Positions 53,816 to 63,527 of a DNA stretch of 64,000 nucleotides are shown here, in pieces (position 1 is the stretch's first letter; every line of letters starts with the position of its first letter). The notes below the pieces were generated by a model that worked only from the letters and a program-made list of their open reading frames with translations, had not been told where the DNA came from and searched no databases. This DNA is from Bacteroidaceae bacterium (GTDB lineage: Bacteria > Bacteroidota > Bacteroidia > Bacteroidales > Bacteroidaceae). The stretch is from the NCBI GenBank assembly GCA_024698925.1, contig JAILQO010000039.1:23203-87202 (forward strand), in the 5' to 3' direction. The position numbers and the translations under genes were made by a program.

Positions 53816-56800
53816 TTGCTGCTTTTGCACAAAAGGACTCTCTCCGCTTCACTCCCCAGCGCACAGCACCTGAAACGGTAGAGGACTTGGATACCACAAG
53901 AATCGGACTCCATTTGCCTGACAACCTGAAGCAGACGGAGGAGCTGGATTCTATCACCGGCAACTACCGCGTGGGTATGAAACTGGGCAATGGCGGTTAC
54001 CTGAACACACCAATCCTGATGACGCCGGACGAGTTCCAGCAGTGGAAACTCAAGCAATCCAACAGCGCCTACTACCGTCAGAAGAACCGCGAGAGCTACG
54101 AGACAGCTGGCAAGAGCAAGTTTGACTTCACCGACATGCACTTTGACCTGGGACCGGCAGAGAAGATCTTCGGCCCTGGTGGCGTCAATATCAAGACACA
54201 AGGTTCTGCGGAACTGAAAGTCGGCTTGAACCTCAAGAAGACAGACAACCCCTCACTAGCCGCCAACCGACGCAGCACTACGGGCTTTGACTTCGACGAG
54301 AAGATCAACCTGTCCGTGACGGGTAAGGTGGGTGACAAGGTGAACATGAACATCAACTACAACACGGAGGCAACCTTCGATGTGGATGCCCAGCAGATGA
54401 AGTTGAAATACGACGGCAAGGAGGATGAAATCATCAAGCTGGTAGAAGCGGGAAATGTGTCGATGCCCTCGAACTCCACACTCATACCCAGCATCTCCAG
54501 TCTCTTCGGTCTGCGCACAGACCTGCAGTTCGGAAAGCTGAAACTACAGACGGTGGTGAGCCAGAAGAACTCGGCCTCCAAGAGCGTCAGCAGTAAAGGC
54601 GGATCGCAGACTCAGAACTACGAGATCTCCGCTGCCGACTACGAGGAGAACCGCCACTACTGGCTGGGACACTACTTCCGCGACAACTACGACCGATGGA
54701 TGAAGACGCTGCCGACCATCGCCAGCGGTATCACCATCAAGCGCATTGAGGTGTGGGTGACCAACAAGAAGAACCCCTCTACACAGAACAACCGTAACCT
54801 CATCGCCTTCACGGACTTGGGCGAGACAGAACATATCATCAACTCCCAATGGGGACGTACCGGTAGCGCCACCAATCCATACAACCGCGCCAACACCCTC
54901 TATGACGATGTAGTGAACCAATACACCGATGCACGTGACATCAGTCTGGCCACCACGACCCTCGATGCCATCTCAGGCATTGAAGGCGGTACGGACTATG
55001 AGAAGCTACAGAGCGCACGACTGCTCTCATCCAGCGAATACACGCTTAACAGCGCCCTCGGATATATCTCGCTGAGTTCACAACTGGAGCCTGACGAGGT
55101 ACTGGCCGTTGCCTATGAATACACGCAGGGCGGACAGACCTTCCAAGTGGGTGAATTCGCCAGCGACCTCACGGACAACAAGCAATGCCTGTTCGTGAAA
55201 GCCATCAAGAGCACCACCAGTTCGCCACGAATGGGCAACTGGCCGCTGATGATGAAGAACGTCTATAATCTCGGTGCCACCTCCACACAGCGCGAGAAAT
55301 TCCGCTTAGACGTGAAATACCAAAGCGACTCCACGGGCGTCTATCTCACCTATCTACCTGAGAGCAACTTGAAAACAACGCCATTGCTCCGCGCCATGAA
55401 TCTGGACCGCCTGGACAACAACAACCGCGCCAACGCCGACGGACAGTTCGACTATATCGAAGGCTACACCATCTCCAAAGGCCGCATTATCTTCCCTGTC
55501 GCAGAGCCCTTTGGCGACCATCTGCGTGCATGGATCAAGAACGATGCCATTGCCGACAAATACTGCTTCGACGCCCTCTACGACTCCACCAAGACCATTG
55601 CCAAACAGATTGCAGAACAGAACAAATTCATGCTCGCCGGCCGCTACAAGGGCACGAACGGTGCAGAAATCAGCCTTGACGCCACGAACATCGCCCCGGG
55701 AAGCGTACTGGTTACGGCTGGTGGTGTCACGCTAACGGAGAATGTCGATTACCGTGTCGATTACTCCATGGGTATTGTCTATATCCTCAATCAAAGCCTG
55801 ATTGACGCAGGAACAAAGATCAACGCCAGCGTAGAGAGTAACGATGTGTACGGCATGCAGCGCAAGACGATGCTGGGTGTCAACTGGGACTATGAATTCT
55901 CCAAGAACTTCGTCATCGGAGGTACCTTCCAGTACCTCAATGAGCAGCCGATGACCACCAAGGTGAATCTCGGCGAGGAACCCTTGAAGAACACACTTTG
56001 GGGATTGCACATGGACTGGAAGAAGGAGAGCCAGTGGCTGACGAACATGCTCAACGCCATCCCGTTCCTGAACTTCACGGCACCTTCGCAGATTGCGTTC
56101 AGCGGCGACTTTGCCCAGCTCATAGCTGGGCAGAATCATCAGGTTCAAGGCAGTGCCTCTTACATGGATGACTTTGAGAACACCAAGAACCGAATGAGCA
56201 TCTCGCAGCCTACGGCATGGATGCTATCGTCCGTGCCCAAGCCCTTTGCCGGTTCCAAGCTTACGAACGACGTGCGTAGCGGCTACGAACGTGCCCTCCT
56301 CTCATGGTACTACATCGACCCCATCTTCACGCGCCGCAGCAGTTCGCTGACACCCTCGCATATCAAGAGCGACCTCACACAGCTCTCGAACCACTACGTC
56401 CGCGAGGTCTATGAACGTGAGCTCTATCCCAACAAGTCACAGACCAGCTACTCCGAAGCGGCTTCGCTGAATGTCCTCAACCTCGCCTACTACCCCTCCG
56501 AGCGCGGTGCCTACAACCTCAATCCCGATCTGGACAGCCGCGGACACCTGAAGACTCCGGCACAGAACTGGGGCGGTATGATGCGTAAGATGGACAATCC
56601 GGATTTCGAGGCACAAAACATTGAGTACCTGGAGTTCTGGATGATGGATCCCTTCATCTATACGGGTAGCGACAACAGCTATGGCGGCGAGTTGTACATC
56701 AACCTCGGCGAAGTCTCGGAGGATGTCCTGAAAGACGGTAAGAAATTCTACGAGAGCGGACTGCCCCTCGACGACAACCCAACGTACTACGAAGAAACCG

Positions 56801-59800
56801 TATGGGGTCGCGTTCCTACCAGCAACAGCGTCACCTACGCGTTCAATAATGAAAGTGGCGCGCGCGTGAAGCAAGACCTCGGTCTGAACGGTCTGACCTC
56901 CGAGCAGGAGCGCAGCTACGGAGCCTATCAGCAGTTCCTCAGCAGTATTCAAGGCAAGGTGTCGCCCGAAGTGTTTGACAGCATCGCTGCCGACCCAGCC
57001 GCTGATGACTACCACTATTATCGCGGCTCGGATTTCGATGCCCAGCAAGTCAGCATCCTGGACCGCTACAAGCGTATCAACCGTCCAGAAGGCAACTCGC
57101 CCGACACGGAGAACTCCCCCGAGAGCTACGAGACAGCTTACAAGACGACCCCGGACTGCGAGGACATCAACCAGGACTATACCCTCAACGAGTACGAGAA
57201 ATACTATCAGTATCATATCTCTATCCATCCGCAGGACACCGTCGTCGGCCGCAATTTCATCTCTGACATCCGCCACCTGACGGCCAACCTGCGCAACGGC
57301 AACAAGGAGCCTGAGCGCTGGTTCCAGTTCCGCGTGCCGCTCGAGGAGTTTGAGCGCGCCGTGGGCGGCATCAGCGATTTCAACTCCATACGCTTCATCC
57401 GCATGTACCTCACGGGCTTCGAGAAACCGGTCATCCTGCGCTTCGCCACGCTCGACCTGGTGCAGGCCGACTGGCGGGGCTACGAGCAGTCGCTCTATGC
57501 CGGACAAGCGGCTTCCGTGGGCGGAACGCTGGAAATCGGGGCCGTCAACATCGAGGAGAACAACGACAAGCAGCCGGTCAACTACGTGCTGCCCCCGGGC
57601 ATCAGCCGCGTCACCGACCCCTCGCAGAGTCAGCTCGTCGAGAGCAACGAACAGGCGCTCTCGCTCATCGCCAAGAACCTCACCCCGGGCGATGCGCGGG
57701 CCGTCTTCAAGAACTGCAATTACGACATGCGGCAGTACAAGCACCTGCAGATGTACGTCCATGCCAACGCCCTGGCCAACGACGTCACGGAACTCACCGA
57801 CGGCGAGACATCGGTGTTCCTCCGCCTGGGCTCCGACTACAAGAGCAACTACTACGAGTACGAGGTGCCGCTCACCCTCACGCCGCAACGCTCTGACTAC
57901 GACACTTACAACGCCCGCGACTGCCGGGCCGTCTGGCCGCAGGAGAATATGATCGACATCGACCTGGCCAAACTCACCGCACTCAAGAAGAACCGCAACC
58001 ACGAGAAGAGCCTCAACAACGCCAGCTACAACGTGGAATACAGCGAATTCGACAACGACAACCCCAGCAACCGCATCAGCGTTATGGGTAATCCCACACT
58101 CGGCGAGGTCAAGACCATCATGATCGGTATCCGCAACAACGGTCGCACGCTCAAGAGCGTGGAGGTCTGGGCCAACGAACTGCGCTTGCAGGAGTTCTCC
58201 AACGAAGGTGGATGGGCGGCGCAGGCGGCGCTCAATATTCAGCTCTCCGACCTCGGGTCGGTCAACCTTCAGGGACACATCGAGAAGGCGGGCTTCGGAG
58301 GCATCGAACAGAGCGTGGCAGAGCGGAGCAACGAGGACACCTACGAATATACCATCACGACGCAGATGGACCTGGGCAAACTGCTCCCGCCTAAGGCCAA
58401 ACTGAATATGCCGCTTTACTATAGTTATGCCAAGGAGACGGTCAAGCCCAAGTACAACCCGCTGGACACCGACATGGAACTCTCCGACGCGCTCGACGCG
58501 CTCACCACGCGCCAGGAGAAGGACAGTCTCTCCAGCCTGACGATGCAGAAGCAGGTCACCAAGAACCTCTCGCTCAGCGGCGTCAAGCTGAACATCAGCA
58601 CGCGCAAGCATCCGATGCCTTACGACCCCGCCAACTTCACCTTTAACTACAGCCACACCAACTCGCACAACGTGGGCGAGACCACGGTCTATGAGAGCGA
58701 GAAGACCTGGCGTGGCGGCATGAACTACAGCTGGTCGCCTAACTGGAAGGCGTGGGAGCCGTTCAAGAACCTCAAGTCGAAATCGAAATGGCTGGATTTG
58801 GTCAAGGCTCAGAACTTCAACTTCGTACCGCAGAGCATCACCTTCAACACCGACATCGCCCGCAGCTACTACGAGATACAGGAGCGCGACATGGAGAACC
58901 TCGAGTCGCCCAACGCCATCCCGGTGCGATGGACGCCCTCCTTCCTCTGGAACCGCGAGTTCAGCCTGCGATGGGACCTCACCAAGGCGCTCCACTTCAA
59001 CTTCCAGAGTGGTACGCATGCCGAGATTGAGGAGCCTTACACCCCGGTCAACAAAGCGCTCTACCCCGACAGCTATACGGCGTGGAAGGACAGCGTGATG
59101 CACAGCATACGCGGCTTCGGCACGCCCCTCGACTACACGCAGAGCGTGCAGGCTTCGTACAAGGTGCCGCTCGAAAAGATTCCGGCCCTCGACTGGGTAG
59201 CCGTCGACGGCTCCTATCAGGGCAACTATGCGTGGAAACGCGGCGCCGAACTCGAGGACGGCAGCACGCTCGGCAATACCGTCAACACGCAGCGGGCCGT
59301 CAACCTCAACGGCAAGCTCAACATGGAAACGCTCTACAACCACTCCGCATTCCTCAAGGACGCCAACAAACGCTTCTCCACCTCGACCATCAAGAGCGAA
59401 GGCCGCAAGAAGGACCAGGCCAAAAAGAAGGAGAAGGAGGCGAAGAAGAAGGAAGAGGAAGCCGCCGCCAAGAAACTCGCCGAGGCGCAGAAGAAAGCAG
59501 CCGCCGGTGACAGCACCGAACTCAAAGCGCTCTCCGACCCGTCCAAGCTGAAGGCGCAGACCAACGCCAAGGGCGTCTCCAACCAGAAGAAACAGGTGAA
59601 AGGCTATGCCGGCGAAGTCGTGCTCCTGCCCGATTCGGCCATTGAAGTCAAACACGGACAGAAGAGCAAGCGCATCGTCGTCACCGCCAAGGACGAACAC
59701 GGCAGAACCTACAACATCAAGTACAAGTTAATCGACGATAACACCATCCGCATCCTGCCGCCAAAAGCCCTCGCCGTCGCCGCCAAAAAAGCCCGCCGCG

Positions 59801-61545
59801 CCGCCGAGAAAGCCCGCCGCGCCGCCGCCAAAAAAGCCCGCAAGGAAGCTGCCGCCCTCGCCGCCGCTGCCCTCGACAGCACCGCTGCCCCCCTCGACAG
59901 CACCGCTGCCGCCCTCGGCACCGCCACCGCCGCTGCCTCCCTCGCCCCCGCCCCCCTCAAGCTGCGCGTCAACGTCGTCGCCAAGCCCAAGTTAGAGGAC
60001 CAGAACTGGTACCAGTGGGCGCAGGCCGGAGCCCGTTTCCTCATGATGCTGCGCAACGTCAGCGTCAGCTACCGCAACACCTACGCCCTCGCCCTGCCCG
60101 GCTTTATGCCTAACGTCGGCGACATGTTAGGTCAGCGCAAGCTCAGCGGCGCCATGTCCCCCGGCCTCGACTTCGCCTTCGGTCTCGTCGGCGACGACTA
60201 CATCGACCGTGCCCAGGACCGCGGCTGGCTGCTCAACAACGACAGCGTAGCCACCCCGGCCACCACCAACACCATGTCCGATTTCCAGCTCAAGGCCACC
60301 CTGGAGCCCCTGCCCGACCTGAAGATCGACCTCAGCGCCAGCCGCACGGAGAACAATGCCAAGAGCATCCAGTACATGTACATCGGCAACCCCACCACCC
60401 GCACGGGTACCTTCAACATGACCACCATCAGCCTGCGTACCGCCTTCCAGAGCCGCGGCAACGCCGGCAACGGCTACACCAGTCAGGCCTTCCGTGATTT
60501 CCAGAACTACCTGCCCGTCATCCAGCAGCGCGTCGAGGCGCGCTACGCCGGCACTACCTACCCCGAACTCACCGGCATGAGCGGCACCTTCGACCCCGCC
60601 AACGGCACCGTGGACCTCTACAGCTCCGACGTGATGATCCCCGCCTTCCTCGCGGCCTACACCGGCGGCAGCGCCCACGGCGTCAGCCTCGACATCTTCC
60701 CGGCCCTGACGCGCATGCTCCCCAACTGGAGCTTCTCCTACAAAGGCCTCTCCAACCTCCCCTGGATCCGCGACCACCTCAAGAGCCTCACCCTCACCCA
60801 CGCCTACAAGAGCGTCTATGCCGTCGGGTCGTACAACACCTACTCCTCCTGGGTTGAATATATGCACGGCTCCGATATGGGCTACGTCCTCAACACCACC
60901 ACGGGCACCTACTCCCCCTCGTCGATGTACGACATCTCCACGGTGAGCATCAACGAGGCCTTCTCCCCGCTCATCGGCCTCAACGCCACGTTGCAGAACA
61001 ATATGACGCTCAAACTGGAGTACCGCAAGACGCGCGTGCTCACCCTCTCCATGACTTCCGCGCAAATCAACGAGGCCAGTTCGACCGACATGGTCTTGGG
61101 TTGGGGTTATAAGATCAACGACTTCAGGATCAACAGTCTCTTCGGTACGAAGAGCAGCAGCCAGCGCGCCGCCGCAAAGAAGAGGAGCAACAGCCGCAAC
61201 GCCGACGACGACAGGAAGAACGCCCAGGGCAACAAAGGCAGCAGCTCCAACGCCAGCCGCAGCAACAGCCGCAGCAACTTCGCCCACGACCTGAACCTGC
61301 GCTTCGACTTCTCCTTCCGCAACCAGGACGCCATCACCCGCAATATCCAGACCTCCCTCTCCGAGGCCACCAGCGGCAACCGCGCCATCAAGGCCTCCTT
61401 CCAGGCCGACTACACCATGAGCCGCTACGTCACCTTCTCCCTCTACTACGACTTCCAGCGCAACGACCCGCTGCTCTCCTCCTCCTCCTACCCCACCATC
61501 ACCCAGGACTTCGGTTTCAATATGAAGTTCTCCCTGACCCGATAA
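53716..61545 (+). CDS. sprA: T9SS outer-membrane translocon SprA
   Basis: 2609 residues; SprA (Sov) proteins are usually about 2400-2500. SprA forms a very large single-chain barrel through which type IX cargo leaves the outer membrane. The signal peptide (1-38) ends AAFAQ. The N-terminal part (GPAEKIFGPGGVNIKTQGSA, VGDKVNMNINYNTEATFD) and long strand-rich sequence match the family. The last strands end NMKFSLTR. An extra charged low-complexity stretch rich in Lys/Ala/Arg/Glu lies near residues 1900-1945 and 2013-2080. From about 57.2 kb on, the coding is clearly richer in GC. Likely substrates in this window are the C10 protease and the CotH-like protein. Confidence 0.95.
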   Translation: MKNKVFLLENIFRRHNSLRKILLFFTLSFFTFHFAAFAQKDSLRFTPQRTAPETVEDLDTTRIGLHLPDNLKQTEELDSITGNYRVGMKLGNGGYLNTPILMTPDEFQQWKLKQSNSAYYRQKNRESYETAGKSKFDFTDMHFDLGPAEKIFGPGGVNIKTQGSAELKVGLNLKKTDNPSLAANRRSTTGFDFDEKINLSVTGKVGDKVNMNINYNTEATFDVDAQQMKLKYDGKEDEIIKLVEAGNVSMPSNSTLIPSISSLFGLRTDLQFGKLKLQTVVSQKNSASKSVSSKGGSQTQNYEISAADYEENRHYWLGHYFRDNYDRWMKTLPTIASGITIKRIEVWVTNKKNPSTQNNRNLIAFTDLGETEHIINSQWGRTGSATNPYNRANTLYDDVVNQYTDARDISLATTTLDAISGIEGGTDYEKLQSARLLSSSEYTLNSALGYISLSSQLEPDEVLAVAYEYTQGGQTFQVGEFASDLTDNKQCLFVKAIKSTTSSPRMGNWPLMMKNVYNLGATSTQREKFRLDVKYQSDSTGVYLTYLPESNLKTTPLLRAMNLDRLDNNNRANADGQFDYIEGYTISKGRIIFPVAEPFGDHLRAWIKNDAIADKYCFDALYDSTKTIAKQIAEQNKFMLAGRYKGTNGAEISLDATNIAPGSVLVTAGGVTLTENVDYRVDYSMGIVYILNQSLIDAGTKINASVESNDVYGMQRKTMLGVNWDYEFSKNFVIGGTFQYLNEQPMTTKVNLGEEPLKNTLWGLHMDWKKESQWLTNMLNAIPFLNFTAPSQIAFSGDFAQLIAGQNHQVQGSASYMDDFENTKNRMSISQPTAWMLSSVPKPFAGSKLTNDVRSGYERALLSWYYIDPIFTRRSSSLTPSHIKSDLTQLSNHYVREVYERELYPNKSQTSYSEAASLNVLNLAYYPSERGAYNLNPDLDSRGHLKTPAQNWGGMMRKMDNPDFEAQNIEYLEFWMMDPFIYTGSDNSYGGELYINLGEVSEDVLKDGKKFYESGLPLDDNPTYYEETVWGRVPTSNSVTYAFNNESGARVKQDLGLNGLTSEQERSYGAYQQFLSSIQGKVSPEVFDSIAADPAADDYHYYRGSDFDAQQVSILDRYKRINRPEGNSPDTENSPESYETAYKTTPDCEDINQDYTLNEYEKYYQYHISIHPQDTVVGRNFISDIRHLTANLRNGNKEPERWFQFRVPLEEFERAVGGISDFNSIRFIRMYLTGFEKPVILRFATLDLVQADWRGYEQSLYAGQAASVGGTLEIGAVNIEENNDKQPVNYVLPPGISRVTDPSQSQLVESNEQALSLIAKNLTPGDARAVFKNCNYDMRQYKHLQMYVHANALANDVTELTDGETSVFLRLGSDYKSNYYEYEVPLTLTPQRSDYDTYNARDCRAVWPQENMIDIDLAKLTALKKNRNHEKSLNNASYNVEYSEFDNDNPSNRISVMGNPTLGEVKTIMIGIRNNGRTLKSVEVWANELRLQEFSNEGGWAAQAALNIQLSDLGSVNLQGHIEKAGFGGIEQSVAERSNEDTYEYTITTQMDLGKLLPPKAKLNMPLYYSYAKETVKPKYNPLDTDMELSDALDALTTRQEKDSLSSLTMQKQVTKNLSLSGVKLNISTRKHPMPYDPANFTFNYSHTNSHNVGETTVYESEKTWRGGMNYSWSPNWKAWEPFKNLKSKSKWLDLVKAQNFNFVPQSITFNTDIARSYYEIQERDMENLESPNAIPVRWTPSFLWNREFSLRWDLTKALHFNFQSGTHAEIEEPYTPVNKALYPDSYTAWKDSVMHSIRGFGTPLDYTQSVQASYKVPLEKIPALDWVAVDGSYQGNYAWKRGAELEDGSTLGNTVNTQRAVNLNGKLNMETLYNHSAFLKDANKRFSTSTIKSEGRKKDQAKKKEKEAKKKEEEAAAKKLAEAQKKAAAGDSTELKALSDPSKLKAQTNAKGVSNQKKQVKGYAGEVVLLPDSAIEVKHGQKSKRIVVTAKDEHGRTYNIKYKLIDDNTIRILPPKALAVAAKKARRAAEKARRAAAKKARKEAAALAAAALDSTAAPLDSTAAALGTATAAASLAPAPLKLRVNVVAKPKLEDQNWYQWAQAGARFLMMLRNVSVSYRNTYALALPGFMPNVGDMLGQRKLSGAMSPGLDFAFGLVGDDYIDRAQDRGWLLNNDSVATPATTNTMSDFQLKATLEPLPDLKIDLSASRTENNAKSIQYMYIGNPTTRTGTFNMTTISLRTAFQSRGNAGNGYTSQAFRDFQNYLPVIQQRVEARYAGTTYPELTGMSGTFDPANGTVDLYSSDVMIPAFLAAYTGGSAHGVSLDIFPALTRMLPNWSFSYKGLSNLPWIRDHLKSLTLTHAYKSVYAVGSYNTYSSWVEYMHGSDMGYVLNTTTGTYSPSSMYDISTVSINEAFSPLIGLNATLQNNMTLKLEYRKTRVLTLSMTSAQINEASSTDMVLGWGYKINDFRINSLFGTKSSSQRAAAKKRSNSRNADDDRKNAQGNKGSSSNASRSNSRSNFAHDLNLRFDFSFRNQDAITRNIQTSLSEATSGNRAIKASFQADYTMSRYVTFSLYYDFQRNDPLLSSSSYPTITQDFGFNMKFSLTR

Positions 61546-61567
61546 ACTTCTCCCTGACCCGATAAAT
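61528..61567 (+). repeat. 20-bp tandem duplication across the sprA stop
   Basis: TTCTCCCTGACCCGATAAA occurs twice with a 20-base period (61528 and 61548). The first copy supplies the last codons and stop of sprA, the second lies behind it. An inverted repeat CCGCC/GGCGG follows at about 61573. Confidence 0.85.
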
Positions 61568-61648
61568 CCCTTTCCGCCCCCGTGGCGGCAGTCCACGCTT
61601 GCGCAACCTCAAGGAGTTGGCGCGTCGGCAAAAGTTTTCCATCTTTTA

Positions 61649-61680
61649 TTTGGCCGAACCAAGAGAAAACCGTATCTTTG
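61649..61680 (+). promoter_or_regulatory. Promoter of purB
   Basis: TTTG at 61649-61652, exactly 20 bases, then TATCTTTG at 61673-61680. The ATG of purB is more than 430 bases away, so the transcript has a long leader. Confidence 0.75.
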
Positions 61681-61689
61681 CCCTGCCTT

Positions 61690-62113
61690 TCGGGAGAAAG
61701 CGCAAAGACAAGAACATTACATACCATTTTACTGTCAAAAGAAACAATAAAAACACTCTTCAGCCCCCTAACACCCAACAACGGCTGCCCTCTCAATTTC
61801 TCAGTTCCATCCTTTTGGTCTTATTCGTCCGCGTCGTCGCCTCAATTTCTCAGTTCCATCCTTTTGGTCTTATTCGTCCGCGTCGTCGCGGACGTCAGCC
61901 CCACCCCATTTCCCCCCTCCCTCCCCCTTCAAGAACACTCAACAACGGCCTCACCCCATCATTCCCCCTCCCTCCCCCCTCCATTCGACCTCCGGTCGCT
62001 TGACACCTCAAGCGCCCGTCTTCCCTCTGTGGGTTGAGTATATGGCGGTTCGTCCGCCATACTCCCCCCCGCCCACAACCTCACAAACTCACAAACTCAC
62101 TCCCCTACCTGCT
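61690..62113 (+). other. Long purB leader, C/T-rich
   Basis: No recognisable gene. It contains a 49-bp tandem repeat at 61792-61889 and then long C/T-rich runs. Short frames exist, but they are low-complexity and show no domain. It could be a regulatory 5' untranslated region or decaying sequence. Confidence 0.5.
61792..61889 (+). repeat. 49-bp perfect tandem duplication
   Basis: The 49-base unit beginning CTCAATTTCTCAGTTCCATC occurs at 61792-61840 and 61841-61889 without differences, so the duplication is recent. The end of the second copy, CCGCGTCGTCGCGG, is nearly palindromic. Confidence 0.9.
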
Positions 62114-63460
62114 ATGCACCTTACCCCCCTCACAGCCATCTCGCCCATCGACGGACGTTATCGTCAGAAGACAGAAGCGCTGGATGCCTATTTCTCTGAA
62201 TTCGCGCTGATCCGTTATCGCGTACGCGTGGAAATCGCCTATTTCATCACCCTGTGCGAGCTCCCCCTCCCACAGCTCGCCTCCTTCCCCCGCGAACTCT
62301 TTGCCCCCCTCCGCGCCATCTGCGACGATTTCTCGCCCGCCGATGCCGCACGCGTCAAGGAGATCGAGGACATCACCAACCACGACGTCAAGGCCGTGGA
62401 ATACTTCATCAAGGAGAAGATGGACGCCATCGGCGGCTTCGACGCCTACAAGGAATTCGTCCACTTCGGCCTCACCTCACAGGACATCAACAACACCAGC
62501 GTTCCCCTCTCCATCAAGGAAGCGCTGGAGAACGTCTATAGCCCTCTGCTCGACGAGCTCATCGCCACGCTCAAGCAGATGGCCAACACCTGGGCTGCCA
62601 TCCCCATGCTGGCCAAAACCCACGGTCAGCCGGCCTCGCCCACGCGTCTGGGCAAGGAGCTCATGGTCTTCGTTTACCGCCTCCAGCAGCAGTACGACCT
62701 CCTCAAGGCGTGTCCCGTCACCGCCAAGTTCGGCGGCGCCACGGGCAACTTCAACGCCCACCACGTGGCCTACCCCGACATCGACTGGCGCCAGTTCGGC
62801 AACCGTTTCGTCTCGGAGCAGCTCGGACTCGAGCGCGAGCAGTGGACCACGCAGATCTCCAACTACGACAGCCTCGGCGCCCTCTTCGACGCCCTGCGCC
62901 GCATCAACACCATCATCATCGACCTCGACCGCGACGTCTGGCAGTACATCTCCATGGGTTATTTCCGTCAGCGCGTGAAGGCCGGCGAGGTAGGTTCCTC
63001 CGCCATGCCGCATAAGGTCAATCCCATCGATTTCGAGAACTCCGAGGGCAACCTCGGCGTGGCCAACGCCCTGCTGGCCCACCTGGCAGAGAAGCTGCCC
63101 GTGAGCCGCCTCCAGCGCGACCTCACCGACTCCACCGTGCTCCGCAACGTCGGCGTACCCCTCGGCCACATCGTCATCGCCGTCAAGAGCACCCTCAAGG
63201 GCCTCGGCAAACTCCTCCTCAACGAGGAGGCCCTGCTGGCCGACCTCCAGCGCAACTGGGCCGTCGTGGCCGAAGCCATACAGACCATCCTCCGCCGCGA
63301 AGGCTACCCCAACCCCTACGAGACGCTCAAGGCCCTCACCCGCACGGGTGCCGCCATCAGCCACGAGAGCATCTCCGAATTTATCGAGACATTAGATGTC
63401 AGCGAGTCCGTCAAGGCGGAACTGCGTCAGATCACGCCCGAGAACTACACCGGCATCTAA
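62114..63460 (+). CDS. purB: Adenylosuccinate lyase
   Basis: 448 residues from ATG 62114 (MHLTPLTAISPIDGRYRQKT); the longer frame adds low-complexity leader sequence. It acts twice in purine synthesis, releasing fumarate from SAICAR and from adenylosuccinate. Marks: TSQDINNTS, KTHGQPASPT with a catalytic His, and the flexible signature loop GSSAMPHKVNPIDFEN. The length matches the E. coli-type PurB. The coding is strongly GC-rich compared with the first 50 kb of the window. The next gene starts 67 bases downstream. Confidence 0.95.
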   Translation: MHLTPLTAISPIDGRYRQKTEALDAYFSEFALIRYRVRVEIAYFITLCELPLPQLASFPRELFAPLRAICDDFSPADAARVKEIEDITNHDVKAVEYFIKEKMDAIGGFDAYKEFVHFGLTSQDINNTSVPLSIKEALENVYSPLLDELIATLKQMANTWAAIPMLAKTHGQPASPTRLGKELMVFVYRLQQQYDLLKACPVTAKFGGATGNFNAHHVAYPDIDWRQFGNRFVSEQLGLEREQWTTQISNYDSLGALFDALRRINTIIIDLDRDVWQYISMGYFRQRVKAGEVGSSAMPHKVNPIDFENSEGNLGVANALLAHLAEKLPVSRLQRDLTDSTVLRNVGVPLGHIVIAVKSTLKGLGKLLLNEEALLADLQRNWAVVAEAIQTILRREGYPNPYETLKALTRTGAAISHESISEFIETLDVSESVKAELRQITPENYTGI

Positions 63461-63527
63461 GTCCGTCATCACCTTATTATTTCAGTGTAAACACCAATCA
63501 TTCACATCTTATTCAAGAAAAAAAACA

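Noticed and set aside
59334..59582. Tropomyosin-like or TonB-like separate gene at the Lys/Ala-rich part of sprA
   Set aside because: The reading frame of sprA continues without stop through the segment, so it is an insert of the same protein.
56437..59700. Antisense open frame of over 1000 codons in sprA
   Set aside because: It is opposite to conserved SprA sequence in a GC-rich stretch where stop codons are rare; composition is Val/Gly/Arg/Leu-rich without a domain.
60127..61596. Antisense open frame of almost 490 codons at the sprA end
   Set aside because: Same cause: GC-rich coding on the other strand, Gly/Val/Ala-rich translation without a domain.
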